From the NCBI GenBank assembly GCA_020447005.1, contig JAGRDO010000059.1, positions 1 through 47,251 on the forward strand: DNA of 47,251 bases, written 5' to 3'. This DNA comes from Paracoccaceae bacterium (GTDB taxonomy: Bacteria > Pseudomonadota > Alphaproteobacteria > Rhodobacterales > Rhodobacteraceae). Shown here piece after piece: positions 26,254 through 34,117 of the stretch. Each line of letters opens with the position of its first letter. Position 1 is the stretch's first letter. The notes beneath the pieces were generated by a model. That model did no database searches and was not told where the DNA came from. It worked only from the letters and a program-made list of their open reading frames with translations. Made by a program: the position numbers and the translations under genes.

Positions 26254-26910
26254 TTGACCCTCGTCAAACTGAGATCAGCGCTCCGCGACGTTCTGGCAGA
26301 AATGTCCGAAAGGCATGACGCGGCGCATGATCTGGCGCATTTCGACCGGGTCTGGACCCATGCGCGCACGATCGCCCATGGCGAAGATTTCGCGCCTTCG
26401 GGCGTTCTTCTTTGCGCGGTCTACCTGCATGACCTGATCACGCTGCCCAAGGATCACCCGAAACGCGGCCAGTCCGCCGCGATGTCGGCCGTTTCAGCGG
26501 GGCCGATCATGGATGCGCTTGGCATGACCCCGTCGGAAATCGCCCGCGCCCGCCACGCGATCGAGGCGCACAGCTGGTCCGGCACGGCCGTGCCGCAATC
26601 GGCCGAGGCGCGGATTCTGCGCGATGCCGACCGGCTCGAAGCGCTGGGCGCGATCGGCATCGCGCGCTGCTTTGCGGTCTCGGGCGCCCTGGACCGGCCG
26701 CTTTTCGACGGCGCCGATCCCTTCGCCACCGCGCGGCCCGTGGATGACAGCCGTTTCGCGCTCGATCATTTCGCGGCAAAGCTGATGAAGCTGCCCCAGG
26801 GCTTTCTGACCGCCACGGGGCGCAAACTTGCCGAGGACCGCGTGGCGGTGATGCGCCGCTACCTGTCCGATCTTGCCCGCGAACTCGGTGTTCCCGCGCC
26901 CGACTGGTAG
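26254..26910 (+). CDS. HD-domain metal-dependent phosphohydrolase
   Basis: The 218-residue protein shows the HD superfamily metal ligands: HDAAHDLAHFDRVW (His25, His29 nearby), AVYLHDL (His59-Asp60) and RDADRLEALG (Asp124-Asp126). It resembles the YedJ-like predicted hydrolases; the substrate is unknown but likely a nucleotide or phosphoester. I chose TTG at 26254 because AAGGAG lies six bases before it; the GTG at 26230 has no ribosome site. An out-of-frame ATG at 26249 lies two bases from the same AAGGAG and is probably too close to be used. It ends two bases from the convergent transporter gene. The leader is unusually AT-rich and structured. Confidence 0.85.
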   Translation: MTLVKLRSALRDVLAEMSERHDAAHDLAHFDRVWTHARTIAHGEDFAPSGVLLCAVYLHDLITLPKDHPKRGQSAAMSAVSAGPIMDALGMTPSEIARARHAIEAHSWSGTAVPQSAEARILRDADRLEALGAIGIARCFAVSGALDRPLFDGADPFATARPVDDSRFALDHFAAKLMKLPQGFLTATGRKLAEDRVAVMRRYLSDLARELGVPAPDW

Positions 26911-26912
26911 GC

Positions 26913-27785
26913 CTATGGCGCGGCCCGCTGTTTGGAAAGCTGCACCGCCAGAATCCCCGCCATCACGATGGAAACCCCGGCAATATCCGTCATGCTCAGC
27001 TTTTCGCCCAGCAGGACCGATGCGACGGCAACGCCGAAGAACGGGTTGAGAAAGTGATATGTCGCGGCCCGCACCGCGCCGATCCGCGCGACCAGCCGGA
27101 ACCAGACCCATGTCGCAACAAGCCCGGGCACGATGGTCGTGTATGCGAAGGCGGCGATCAACCGGGGCGTCCAGTTGACCTGCCAGCTTTCCGTGGCAAG
27201 CGCGGCCACTGCCAGCACCGCCGATCCGACCAGCATCTGCAAGCCGACAATCATCAGCACGTTGCCCTTCGATGTCGCGCCCCGGACCGTCAGCGTGGCA
27301 ATCGCCAGCGCCAGGGCGCCAACGAGGCAGAGGATCACCCCCTCGGTGCTGACACCGCCCGACAGGCGGGCGCCCATGATCACGGCAACGCCGACCATGC
27401 CCGCGATCAGGCCAAGAACCGCAACCGGATGCAGACGGTCGCCAAGAAACAGCCAGCCCAGCGCCGCGACCAGAAGCGGCATGCTGGATGCGATGATCGC
27501 GGCCAGCGACGCCTCGACCCACTGCATCGCGACGAAATTCAGCCCAAGGTACAGCGCGTTCTGGCATATGCCGAAGATGATCACCGCGCGCCACTGGCCA
27601 CGGTCGATATGCCAGGTCTGCCCCATTGCGCGGGCAAGGCCGACACCGATCAGGCCGGCAAACAGGAAGCGGAACGAAAGCGCGGTCAGCGGCGGTGCGT
27701 CGGCCACGATCATGCGTGCCGAGGTAAAGGCCGATGACCACATCAGCGCGAATGACAGCCCCATCAGTACTGCACGAAAATCCAT
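26913..27785 (-). CDS. EamA/DMT-family transporter
   Basis: The 290-residue protein has ten hydrophobic segments arranged as two EamA repeats, the layout of drug/metabolite exporters such as RhtA and YdcZ-like proteins. The second repeat contains TTIVPGLVATWVWFRLVARIG and YHFLNPFFGVAVASVLLGE. It should lie in the inner membrane and export a small metabolite, possibly an amino acid, but the substrate cannot be read from sequence. The ATG at 27785 gives a normal N-terminus (MDFRAVLMGLSFALMW), while the open frame to 27842 adds 19 atypical residues. Confidence 0.88.
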   Translation of the reverse strand: MDFRAVLMGLSFALMWSSAFTSARMIVADAPPLTALSFRFLFAGLIGVGLARAMGQTWHIDRGQWRAVIIFGICQNALYLGLNFVAMQWVEASLAAIIASSMPLLVAALGWLFLGDRLHPVAVLGLIAGMVGVAVIMGARLSGGVSTEGVILCLVGALALAIATLTVRGATSKGNVLMIVGLQMLVGSAVLAVAALATESWQVNWTPRLIAAFAYTTIVPGLVATWVWFRLVARIGAVRAATYHFLNPFFGVAVASVLLGEKLSMTDIAGVSIVMAGILAVQLSKQRAAP

Positions 27786-27867
27786 TCCGGCTGCTTCCTT
27801 CCCCCCGGCGGCCACTCCGATGACGTCCGCGCATCGCCGCAATAGTCAATCTTGCGGCACAACACCA

Positions 27868-27895
27868 AAGAAAAAGCCGCCCAGCGGGGCGGCTT
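27868..27895 (-). terminator. Intrinsic terminator of the HU gene
   Basis: On the minus strand the stem AAGCCGCCC/GGGCGGCTT (27887-27895 and 27874-27882) with a four-base loop is followed by TTTTTCTTT. It begins about 27 bases after the HU stop. Confidence 0.85.
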
Positions 27896-27921
27896 GCTCT
27901 TGGCCGGCCTGAACGCCCGGT

Positions 27922-28209
27922 TCAGCCGTTCACGCTGTCCTTCAGCGCCTTGACGATCGAAACCTTCACCACCTTGTCCGCGGCCTTGGTCATGGTCTCG
28001 CCCGTGGCCGGGTTACGCACCTGACGCTCGGGGCGGGCGCGGCACTGAACCTTGCCGATCCCCGGCAGGGTCACGGCGCCGCCAGCGGCCACTTCGCGGG
28101 TCACGACCGCAGCGATCGCGTCAAGCGCGGAAGAGGCCGTTTTCTTGTCGGTGCCCATCTCTTCGGCCAGTGTGGTCACGAGCTGGGATTTCGTCATCGG
28201 TTTGGACAT
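27922..28209 (-). CDS. hup: HU-family DNA-binding protein
   Basis: The 95-residue protein has the HU/IHF fold: helical N-terminus (MTKSQLVTTLAEEMGTDKKT), TLPGIGKVQCRARPERQVRNPATGE for the beta arm with the conserved RNPATGE tip, and a C-terminal helix. HU bends and compacts DNA. GAGGAG lies seven to eight bases before the ATG, and the gene has its own likely promoter and terminator, as expected for an abundant protein. HU arms usually read GFGxF; here the Phe positions are I and V (GIGKVQC), a family variant. Confidence 0.93.
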   Translation of the reverse strand: MSKPMTKSQLVTTLAEEMGTDKKTASSALDAIAAVVTREVAAGGAVTLPGIGKVQCRARPERQVRNPATGETMTKAADKVVKVSIVKALKDSVNG

Positions 28210-28277
28210 TGGTGTCTCCTCACTGATCCCCGTCTGTTGGGGTTATGTTGCGCCGTTTAGCGTCATATTGTGTTGCT

Positions 28278-28306
28278 ACACTATCTTTTGTGGCCCATGG
28301 CAAGAA
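28278..28306 (-). promoter_or_regulatory. Candidate HU promoter
   Basis: On the minus strand TTCTTG (28306-28301), 17 bases, TAGTGT (28283-28278). The start would be near 28271, giving a leader of about 60 bases before the HU ATG. Confidence 0.4.
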
Positions 28307-28350
28307 CTTTCGCCCCTCGGACGCAAAAAACCGCCCGGTTTTGGCCGAAA

Positions 28351-29832
28351 TCAAAGAAAAGCCGTCTCCTCGAAGCTGCGCAACTTGCGGCTGTGAATTT
28401 TCTCCAGCGGCATCTCGCGCAGCTTTTCCATCGCTCTCACCCCGATCAGAAGGTGGCGCGACACCTGCGTGCGATAGAACTCGGTGGCCATGCCCGGCAG
28501 TTTCAACTCGCCATGCAAGGGCTTGTCCGAGACGCAGAGCAACGTGCCATAGGGCACGCGGAACCGGAAACCATTGGCCGCGATCGTGGCGCTTTCCATA
28601 TCGAGTGCGATCGCCCTCGACAGGGAAAGACGGTGCACCGGGCCGGTCTGGTCACGCAGTTCCCAGTTGCGGTTGTCCACCGTCGCCACGGTCCCGGTCC
28701 GCATGATCCGCTTCAGGTCGAACCCGTCCAGATGCGCGATTTCGGCCACCGCCTCTTGCAGCGCGATCTGGATCTCGGCCAGCGCGGGCACCGGCACCCA
28801 GACCGGCAGATCGTCATCCAGAACCCGGTCCTCGCGCAGATAGGCGTGGGCCAGCACGAAATCGCCAAGGCTCTGGCTGTTGCGCAGACCCGCGCAATGG
28901 CCGACCATCAGCCATGCATGGGGGCGCAGGACGGCGATATGGTCCGTCGCGGTCTTCGCATTCGATGGGCCGACGCCAATGTTGACCAGCGTGATCCCCT
29001 GCCCGCCGCGCCGCTTGAGGTGATAGCTCGGCATCTGGGGCAGCTTCGACAGGGGCGGAATGATGCCGTTCCCTGTCGTGATCTCGTGATTTCCGGGACC
29101 GACGAAACTTGTATACCCGCTTGACGGATCGGCCAGCGCCTGCCGCGCAAAGGCCTCGAACTCGTCGACATAGAACTGATAGTTCGTGAAAAGGACATGG
29201 TTCTGAAAATGGCCCGGGTCGGTCGCCGTGTAATGCGACAGCCGGGCAAGCGAATAATCGACCCGCTGGGCGGTAAACGGCGCAAGGTGCCCGGAGCCGT
29301 CGGCATTGGGCCCCGCCGTGCCGTTGACGATGTCGTCATTGGTTGTCGCCAGATCCGGCACATCGAAGAAATCGCGCAGCGGGAAATCCAGAACCCCTTC
29401 CTGCGGGACCGAAATCGATGCATTCGCCGCCACCGCGAAATGCATGGGGATCGGTGTCGTGCTGGGTCCGACAGTGACCGGCACCCCGTGATTGCGGATC
29501 AGCAGGTCAATCTGCTGGACAAGGTAATTGCGGAAAAGCCCCGGCCGCGTGATCGTGGCCGTATAGGTTCCCGGCACGGCGACATGGCCGAAGCTCAGGC
29601 GGCTGTCCGCCTTTGCATGGCTTGTCGTCGTGATCCGAAGCTCAGGGTAGAAAGCGCGCACACGGGTTTCGGGCCGCTCGCCGGCAACGATCTCGCTGAA
29701 CCGGTCCACAAGGAAATTCGTCGCCTGCGTATAAAGCGCCTCAAGCCGCGAAACCGCGGCTTCGGCATTGTCAAAGACTTCGGGGGCAGGCGCCGACGGG
29801 CTGCGGACCGCGGACTGACTTTGGTTGTTCAT
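28351..29832 (-). CDS. amn: AMP nucleosidase
   Basis: AMP nucleosidase cleaves AMP to adenine and ribose-5-phosphate and so tunes adenylate pools. The 493-residue protein has the Amn N-terminal domain (RAFYPELRITT, FGHVAVPGTYTATITRPGLF) and a C-terminal nucleoside phosphorylase-like domain (NIGVGPSNAKTATDHIAVLRP, MVGHCAGLRNSQ, DMESATIAANGFRF). The ATG at 29832 was chosen over the adjacent GTG at 29835; AAGGA lies about ten bases upstream. It is on the same strand as HU, but HU has its own promoter. Length and motifs are normal for the family. Confidence 0.95.
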   Translation of the reverse strand: MNNQSQSAVRSPSAPAPEVFDNAEAAVSRLEALYTQATNFLVDRFSEIVAGERPETRVRAFYPELRITTTSHAKADSRLSFGHVAVPGTYTATITRPGLFRNYLVQQIDLLIRNHGVPVTVGPSTTPIPMHFAVAANASISVPQEGVLDFPLRDFFDVPDLATTNDDIVNGTAGPNADGSGHLAPFTAQRVDYSLARLSHYTATDPGHFQNHVLFTNYQFYVDEFEAFARQALADPSSGYTSFVGPGNHEITTGNGIIPPLSKLPQMPSYHLKRRGGQGITLVNIGVGPSNAKTATDHIAVLRPHAWLMVGHCAGLRNSQSLGDFVLAHAYLREDRVLDDDLPVWVPVPALAEIQIALQEAVAEIAHLDGFDLKRIMRTGTVATVDNRNWELRDQTGPVHRLSLSRAIALDMESATIAANGFRFRVPYGTLLCVSDKPLHGELKLPGMATEFYRTQVSRHLLIGVRAMEKLREMPLEKIHSRKLRSFEETAFL

Positions 29833-29993
29833 CACTGGGGATCCTTCCGTGGCACGGCTTTACCACAGGCGTTCCGCTGCCGGACCGGCGGACAGGCCAT
29901 CGGGTCCGCGGGGCGGCTTGCAGTCAGGTTCGGGAAAATTCGGAGTTTCATGCCAAAAACTGCCAGATCGCGCCGCATGCCGCAAGGCCCCGG

Positions 29994-30278
29994 CTAATGC
30001 TGCTCGGTATGGCCAAGATTGCGCTCGGGCGCCACCACGTCGCGAACGCGCCGCTTCAGCTCGCGGATATCCGGAAAGCCGCCATCGCGGACCCGTTCCC
30101 AGATCAGCGCCTCGCCGATGCGGATATCAAAGGTGCCGCCGGTCGCCGGGGCCAGCGTTACCCCGCCCAGTTCCGCGGCAAAGCTGGCCAGCAGTTCCTG
30201 CGCCATCCAGCCCGAACGCAGCAGCCAGTTGCACTGCGTGCAATAGCGGATGACAACCACCGGTCCTTCGCCGTTCAT
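29994..30278 (-). CDS. SelT/SelW/SelH (Rdx)-family thioredoxin-like protein
   Basis: The 94-residue protein has the Rdx fold signature: VVVIRYCTQCNWLLRSGWMA with CxxC at Cys13 and Cys16, then ATGGTFDIRIGEALIWER and GGFPDIRELKRRVRD. Animal and some bacterial relatives have selenocysteine at the second position; here it is a plain cysteine. A thiol redox role is likely but not defined. The start at 30278 was chosen because homologous sequence begins at MNGEGPVVV; the open frame upstream to 30620 is a shadow of the divergent arylsulfotransferase-like gene. Its leader overlaps the promoter region of that gene. Confidence 0.88.
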   Translation of the reverse strand: MNGEGPVVVIRYCTQCNWLLRSGWMAQELLASFAAELGGVTLAPATGGTFDIRIGEALIWERVRDGGFPDIRELKRRVRDVVAPERNLGHTEQH

Positions 30279-30414
30279 CGCGGTTTCCCTTCTTCCTTGC
30301 GCGGTGGTGCCGGGCTGCGCCCGCTTGACATTCCGCCGCCACAAATGCGTGCTTGGAATGATAGTCGGCCCGCGACGTAACACCAGCAAGACATGGGCCA
30401 AAAACGAGGTTTGG

Positions 30415-31770
30415 ATGTCGAAACTGATTTTCGGCCGGGTCGAGGCATGGCTTCTCTGGCTTGTGGTTCTTCTGGGGCTGTTCGGGATGGTCGCTTTTGG
30501 CGGCCTTGTGCTGCTGATCGAACGCGGATCGGGATTTGGCGGGGCCGCCGGGCGCGCCGCGCATGAACTGGCCGCGATTCCGCTCACTTTGCGCGAACTT
30601 TCGCGCCCCGACCGGCGCACCTACGCCTTCGCCAGCCGTTTCGACGGCATTCCCAGCGGCTGGTCCTTTGCCGCCGGCACCCCGCCCAAGGGGCTTGCCG
30701 GCTATCTTCTCGTTTCGCGGCTCGATGGCGACCGTCAGCGCCATGCCGTTGAATTGCTGGACCTTTCCGACTGGACCATCCGCCACACCTGGCTGCCCGA
30801 CGCCGACCGCCTTCTGGAAGGGGTCACGCCCCTTTCGCCGCTTGTGGAAAACACCAACATGTCGCGCGCCTATTACCGCGCCATCCACCCCTTCCTGCTC
30901 GATACCGGCGGGCTGGTCATCAAGGATCAGTACAGCCCCGCCATCGGCATCGACGCCTGCGCCCGGCGCGACTGGTTCCTGAACGAGCCGGTGTTCTCGC
31001 ATTCGGCCGAAATGGATGCGAATGGCGATCTGTGGATGCCCGCGCATCCGGTTGTCGCCCCCGAACTGCGCTGGAAGAAACAGTTCCGCGACGATTCGCT
31101 TGTCCGGCTGTCGCCCGACGGCAAGATCCTCGAAACCATTTCCATGCGCGAAGTCGTGATCAATGCGGGCAAAAGCTATCTCTTGTTTCCGACCACTGTC
31201 TTCGACGACGACCCGCTGCATGTGAACGATATCCAGCCGGTTCTGGCCGATGGCCCGCATTGGAAAAAGGGCGATCTCTTCGTCTCCATGCGTGGGCCGT
31301 CGCTTGTCCTGCTCTATCGACCCTCGACCGGCAAGATCATCTGGATGCAGGCGGGGCCGTGGCTGAAACAGCATGATATCGACATTCTCGACGATCACCG
31401 GATTTCGATTTTCAGCAATAATACAACGGATTACGGCAACGGCCCGCGCGTGGACGGCCATTCCGACGTGATGATCCATGATTTCGATACCGGCGAGACC
31501 ACGACACCGTGGAGCAAGGTTTTCGCCGATAACGATGTCGAAACGACGTTCGAGGGCCTCGCCGATACCTTGCCGGGGGGTTATCTTTTTGTGGAAGAGG
31601 CGAATTCCGGCCGGTTGCTGCTCATCTCGCCTTCCGGCGAACTTGTCGGCCAATACATCAACCGGGCGGGCGACGGGCAGGTTTACCGGATGGGTTGGAG
31701 CCGCTACATTGCCGCGCAATACGGCGACCCGATCGCCGAACGACTCGAAAAGGTTCATTGCGATGAATAA
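30415..31770 (+). CDS. Arylsulfotransferase-like membrane-anchored protein
   Basis: The 451-residue protein has one N-terminal membrane segment (about 11-36) with the rest likely outside the membrane. The body has the repeat pattern and landmarks of bacterial arylsulfate sulfotransferases (ASST, beta-propeller): HVNDIQPV (269-276), FVSMRGPSLVLL (289-300), TGKIIWMQAG and QHDIDIL (319-325), then SIFSNN. In E. coli ASST a histidine is the sulfate-carrying residue; which of His269 or His320 corresponds cannot be settled by eye. ASST uses aryl sulfates rather than PAPS. GAGG lies six bases before the ATG. The stop overlaps the next gene by eight bases. A promoter is likely in the 136 bases before it, which contain TTGACA (30325-30330) but no good -10. 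Confidence 0.78.
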   Translation: MSKLIFGRVEAWLLWLVVLLGLFGMVAFGGLVLLIERGSGFGGAAGRAAHELAAIPLTLRELSRPDRRTYAFASRFDGIPSGWSFAAGTPPKGLAGYLLVSRLDGDRQRHAVELLDLSDWTIRHTWLPDADRLLEGVTPLSPLVENTNMSRAYYRAIHPFLLDTGGLVIKDQYSPAIGIDACARRDWFLNEPVFSHSAEMDANGDLWMPAHPVVAPELRWKKQFRDDSLVRLSPDGKILETISMREVVINAGKSYLLFPTTVFDDDPLHVNDIQPVLADGPHWKKGDLFVSMRGPSLVLLYRPSTGKIIWMQAGPWLKQHDIDILDDHRISIFSNNTTDYGNGPRVDGHSDVMIHDFDTGETTTPWSKVFADNDVETTFEGLADTLPGGYLFVEEANSGRLLLISPSGELVGQYINRAGDGQVYRMGWSRYIAAQYGDPIAERLEKVHCDE

Positions 31771-31996
31771 AAAGATTTTTCTTTCGATGATCTTCGCGGC
31801 TCTGGCCATGGCTCCGGGCGCGGCGCTGGCCTATATCGGCCCCGGCACGACCGGCGGCGCCATAGCCGCCGCATTCGGATTTATCGGCGCGGTCTTTCTG
31901 GCCATCGTGGCCGTGATCTATTACCCGATCAAACGCATGTTGAAGGGCAAGAAATCCCCTTCGCCAAAGCCCGGTACAGACAAGCCTGCCGAATAG
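31763..31996 (+). CDS. Small YIGPG membrane protein
   Basis: The 77-residue protein has a signal or first membrane segment (4-22), then YIGPG (24-28), a Gly/Ala-rich membrane segment (about 32-52), YYPIKR (53-58) and a lysine/proline-rich tail. Small proteins with YIGPG followed by one membrane segment and a basic YP-I-R/K motif occur widely beside genes for extracellular phosphatase- or sulfatase-like enzymes; their role is unknown to me. It overlaps the upstream ASST-like gene by eight bases (ATGAATAA) and is followed within one base by the next gene, so it is part of the same transcription and translation unit. Confidence 0.8.
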   Translation: MNKKIFLSMIFAALAMAPGAALAYIGPGTTGGAIAAAFGFIGAVFLAIVAVIYYPIKRMLKGKKSPSPKPGTDKPAE

Positions 31997-31997
31997 C

Positions 31998-32369
31998 ATG
32001 GTCTGGATCTTCACCCTGGTTGCCGCCGCGCTTGCCAGCGAGGCTCTGCTGCGGCTGCCGCTGATGGACTCGGTCCGGCGGGTCATCGCGACCTCGCGCA
32101 AATCCGGCAAGGTCCTTGCCTCCAAGCGGATTTCCGACCACTGGAAGGAAAAGGTCCTGCTGAACTACGCGCTGACCATCGGCAAGGGTTCGATCCTGTT
32201 CTTTATCCTTCTTTGTGCGGCCCTTCTGCCGGTCGCGCTTCTGGGCCTCGTCTTTCCCGGCGGCCTGGCGGCCTGGACCGAAGCCCTTCTGCGCCCCTCG
32301 GTCATGGCTGTCCTCTGCGTCGCCTCGATGGCCTATATCTGGCTGCGGCTGAAGGTGGCGCGTGTCTGA
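31998..32369 (+). CDS. Small membrane protein of the sulfation operon, family unknown
   Basis: I do not recognise this 123-residue protein. It has a hydrophobic N-terminal segment (about 3-20), a basic soluble stretch (about 27-55: RRVIATSRKSGKVLASKRIS), then two membrane segments (about 64-87 and 99-117). Three segments with a positively charged loop suggest a small inner-membrane partner. Its ATG is one base after the YIGPG stop and its own stop overlaps the next gene by eight bases (GTGTCTGA). Being locked between an ASST-like protein and a PAPS-type sulfotransferase suggests a part in the same process. Confidence 0.78.
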   Translation: MVWIFTLVAAALASEALLRLPLMDSVRRVIATSRKSGKVLASKRISDHWKEKVLLNYALTIGKGSILFFILLCAALLPVALLGLVFPGGLAAWTEALLRPSVMAVLCVASMAYIWLRLKVARV

Positions 32370-33393
32370 CTATTCCGCGCTCGACCGGCTGCTGCACCGC
32401 ATGGCGCTGGCCTCGCCGGTCCTTGCCGAAATGGCGCATGACATCGAAAAGGCCCGCTACCTGAAGACGGCGCCCGAAGACACCGGGCAGCATGTCTTTG
32501 TGACGGGGCTTGCCCGCGCGGGCACCACGATCCTGATGCGCGAAATCCACCGGACCGGCCAGTTCGGCTCTCTCACCTATGCCGACATGCCCTTTGTCCT
32601 TTCGCCCAATCTCTGGGCCAGCATCAGCCGCAAGGGCCGCGATCCGGGCAAAAAGGCCGAGCGCGCCCATGGCGACGGGATCGAGGTGGACAGCAACAGC
32701 CCCGAGGCGCTGGACGAGGTTTACTGGCGGCTTTTCGACGGCGCGGCCTATATCGGCCCCGACGGGCTTTCGCCGCATCGCCCGGATGGCGACATGATCT
32801 CCGGCTACCGCGATCTGATCCGGCTGATCCTGCGCAAGACCGGAAAGACACGCTATGTGTCGAAGAACAACAACAACATCCTGCGCATCGCCACGCTTGC
32901 CCCGGCCATGCCCAAGGCAAAGTTTCTGGTGCCGCTGCGCCAGCCCCTTGCCCATGCCGCCAGCCTTCTGTCGCAGCACAAGCGGTTTCTGGGGGCGGAT
33001 GACTTCACCCGCAATTACATGACATGGCTTGGCCATCATGAATTCGGCGCCACACACCGGCCCTTCCTTTTCGGCGACCGGCCGCAAGGCGATCCGTCAA
33101 CGATCGACTACTGGCTTGCCGAGTGGCTGGCCGCCTATCGCGCGCTCGATACGGTCGAGGCCGCCAATCCCAACGTCACCTTCGTGCCTTATGAGGCGCT
33201 GTCGGCCGATCCGTCGGTGTGGCAGGCCGTAGCGGAACGGATTGGCGTCGCGGCCGCGCCCGCGGAGGAATTGCGCCCGGTTGCCGACAAGGCCCCGCCG
33301 CCGCATGACCCCGCCCTTGGCCGCGAGGCGGTCGCGCTTCACGAAGCACTCCTTGCCCGCGGCCGCGCGGACCTTGGCCTGACCGCCGCCTGA
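32362..33393 (+). CDS. PAPS-type sulfotransferase
   Basis: The 343-residue protein has the 5'-phosphosulfate-binding loop VFVTGLARAGTTILMREI (45-62) and a 3'-phosphate-binding region VPLRQPLAHAASLLSQH (about 190-206). This is the pattern of bacterial sulfotransferase families that pass sulfate from PAPS to carbohydrates or other hydroxyls. No signal peptide or membrane segment is seen, so it is cytoplasmic. The start is GTG overlapping the previous stop by eight bases. It is the last gene of the four-gene unit and ends nine bases from a convergent methyltransferase gene. The acceptor is unknown; the PAP it makes could be removed by CysQ. Confidence 0.84.
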   Translation: MSDYSALDRLLHRMALASPVLAEMAHDIEKARYLKTAPEDTGQHVFVTGLARAGTTILMREIHRTGQFGSLTYADMPFVLSPNLWASISRKGRDPGKKAERAHGDGIEVDSNSPEALDEVYWRLFDGAAYIGPDGLSPHRPDGDMISGYRDLIRLILRKTGKTRYVSKNNNNILRIATLAPAMPKAKFLVPLRQPLAHAASLLSQHKRFLGADDFTRNYMTWLGHHEFGATHRPFLFGDRPQGDPSTIDYWLAEWLAAYRALDTVEAANPNVTFVPYEALSADPSVWQAVAERIGVAAAPAEELRPVADKAPPPHDPALGREAVALHEALLARGRADLGLTAA

Positions 33394-33402
33394 TCCGCCC
33401 CG

Positions 33403-34032
33403 TCAGGCCTTCCGGAACGACACGATCCAGCCCATGTCGCCCCCATGGTCGCCCGCGGAACCTTCGCCATAGATCCGGAAGGGTTCGGTCCGAAAGTCGC
33501 GGATGTGTCCGGCCATTGCCGCAAAGGCATCGGCAAAACCCGCGGCCTCGTAAAACGCCGAATGCACGGTCACGGCGAAAACGCCGCCCGGCTGCGCCAC
33601 GCGCAAAAGCTCGCCAAAAGCATCCGGGCCGACATGGCCCGTGGTGAATGTGCCCGCGCTGATGCAGCCGGCATAGGCCGCATCGGGCAGGTCCAGCCTT
33701 TGGGTCAGATCGGCCTGAATCGTGCGGCGATAGACCCGTTTTCTTTCCGCCGCCGCCAGCATCTCGGCCGAAATGTCGATCCCGTCGACCGGGCCGATCC
33801 CGGCGCCTTGCAGCGCCTCGCCAACCAGCCCCGTGCCCGCGCCGACATCCAGAACCGGCCCCCGCCCGCCAAGCCCGGCATAGGCCGCAGCGATCACGCC
33901 GGGGCTGCGATAGGCGGTCGCCCTTGCAAAGGCGCTGTCATAGCTTTCCGCCCAGTCGCGGTAATAGCGTCGTGAATCCGCAGGCGTGCGAAGCGCATAG
34001 GCGCCCTCAAGGTCATGCTCTGTCTGGGCCAT
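33403..34032 (-). CDS. Class I SAM-dependent methyltransferase
   Basis: The 209-residue protein has the SAM-binding motif VLDVGAGTGLVGEAL (about 60-74), then DGIDISAEML and the acidic motif II region, the usual order of class I methyltransferases. The N-terminal RYYRDWAESYDSAF stretch is of the UbiE/COQ5-like or Methyltransf_11/25 style. The substrate is not readable. The ATG at 34032 has GAGGAG seven bases upstream; the ATG at 34038 is too close. It diverges from the epimerase gene across 85 bases. Confidence 0.86.
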   Translation of the reverse strand: MAQTEHDLEGAYALRTPADSRRYYRDWAESYDSAFARATAYRSPGVIAAAYAGLGGRGPVLDVGAGTGLVGEALQGAGIGPVDGIDISAEMLAAAERKRVYRRTIQADLTQRLDLPDAAYAGCISAGTFTTGHVGPDAFGELLRVAQPGGVFAVTVHSAFYEAAGFADAFAAMAGHIRDFRTEPFRIYGEGSAGDHGGDMGWIVSFRKA

Positions 34033-34117
34033 GGCGCATCTCCTCACGGGCGATTTGCACAGTCAAGCGCCTTCGCGCCACCTTGAACATTTTCGCGGCG
34101 GGCCGGATAGTCCGGTC

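Noticed and set aside
26249..26317. 22-codon open frame overlapping the HD hydrolase start
   Set aside because: Its ATG is only two bases from the ribosome site and it shows no protein signature; kept only as a note on start choice.
29850..29865. Sigma-54-like TGGCAC element before amn
   Set aside because: The -12 half lacks the required GC dinucleotide (TACCA instead of TTGCA) at the right spacing.
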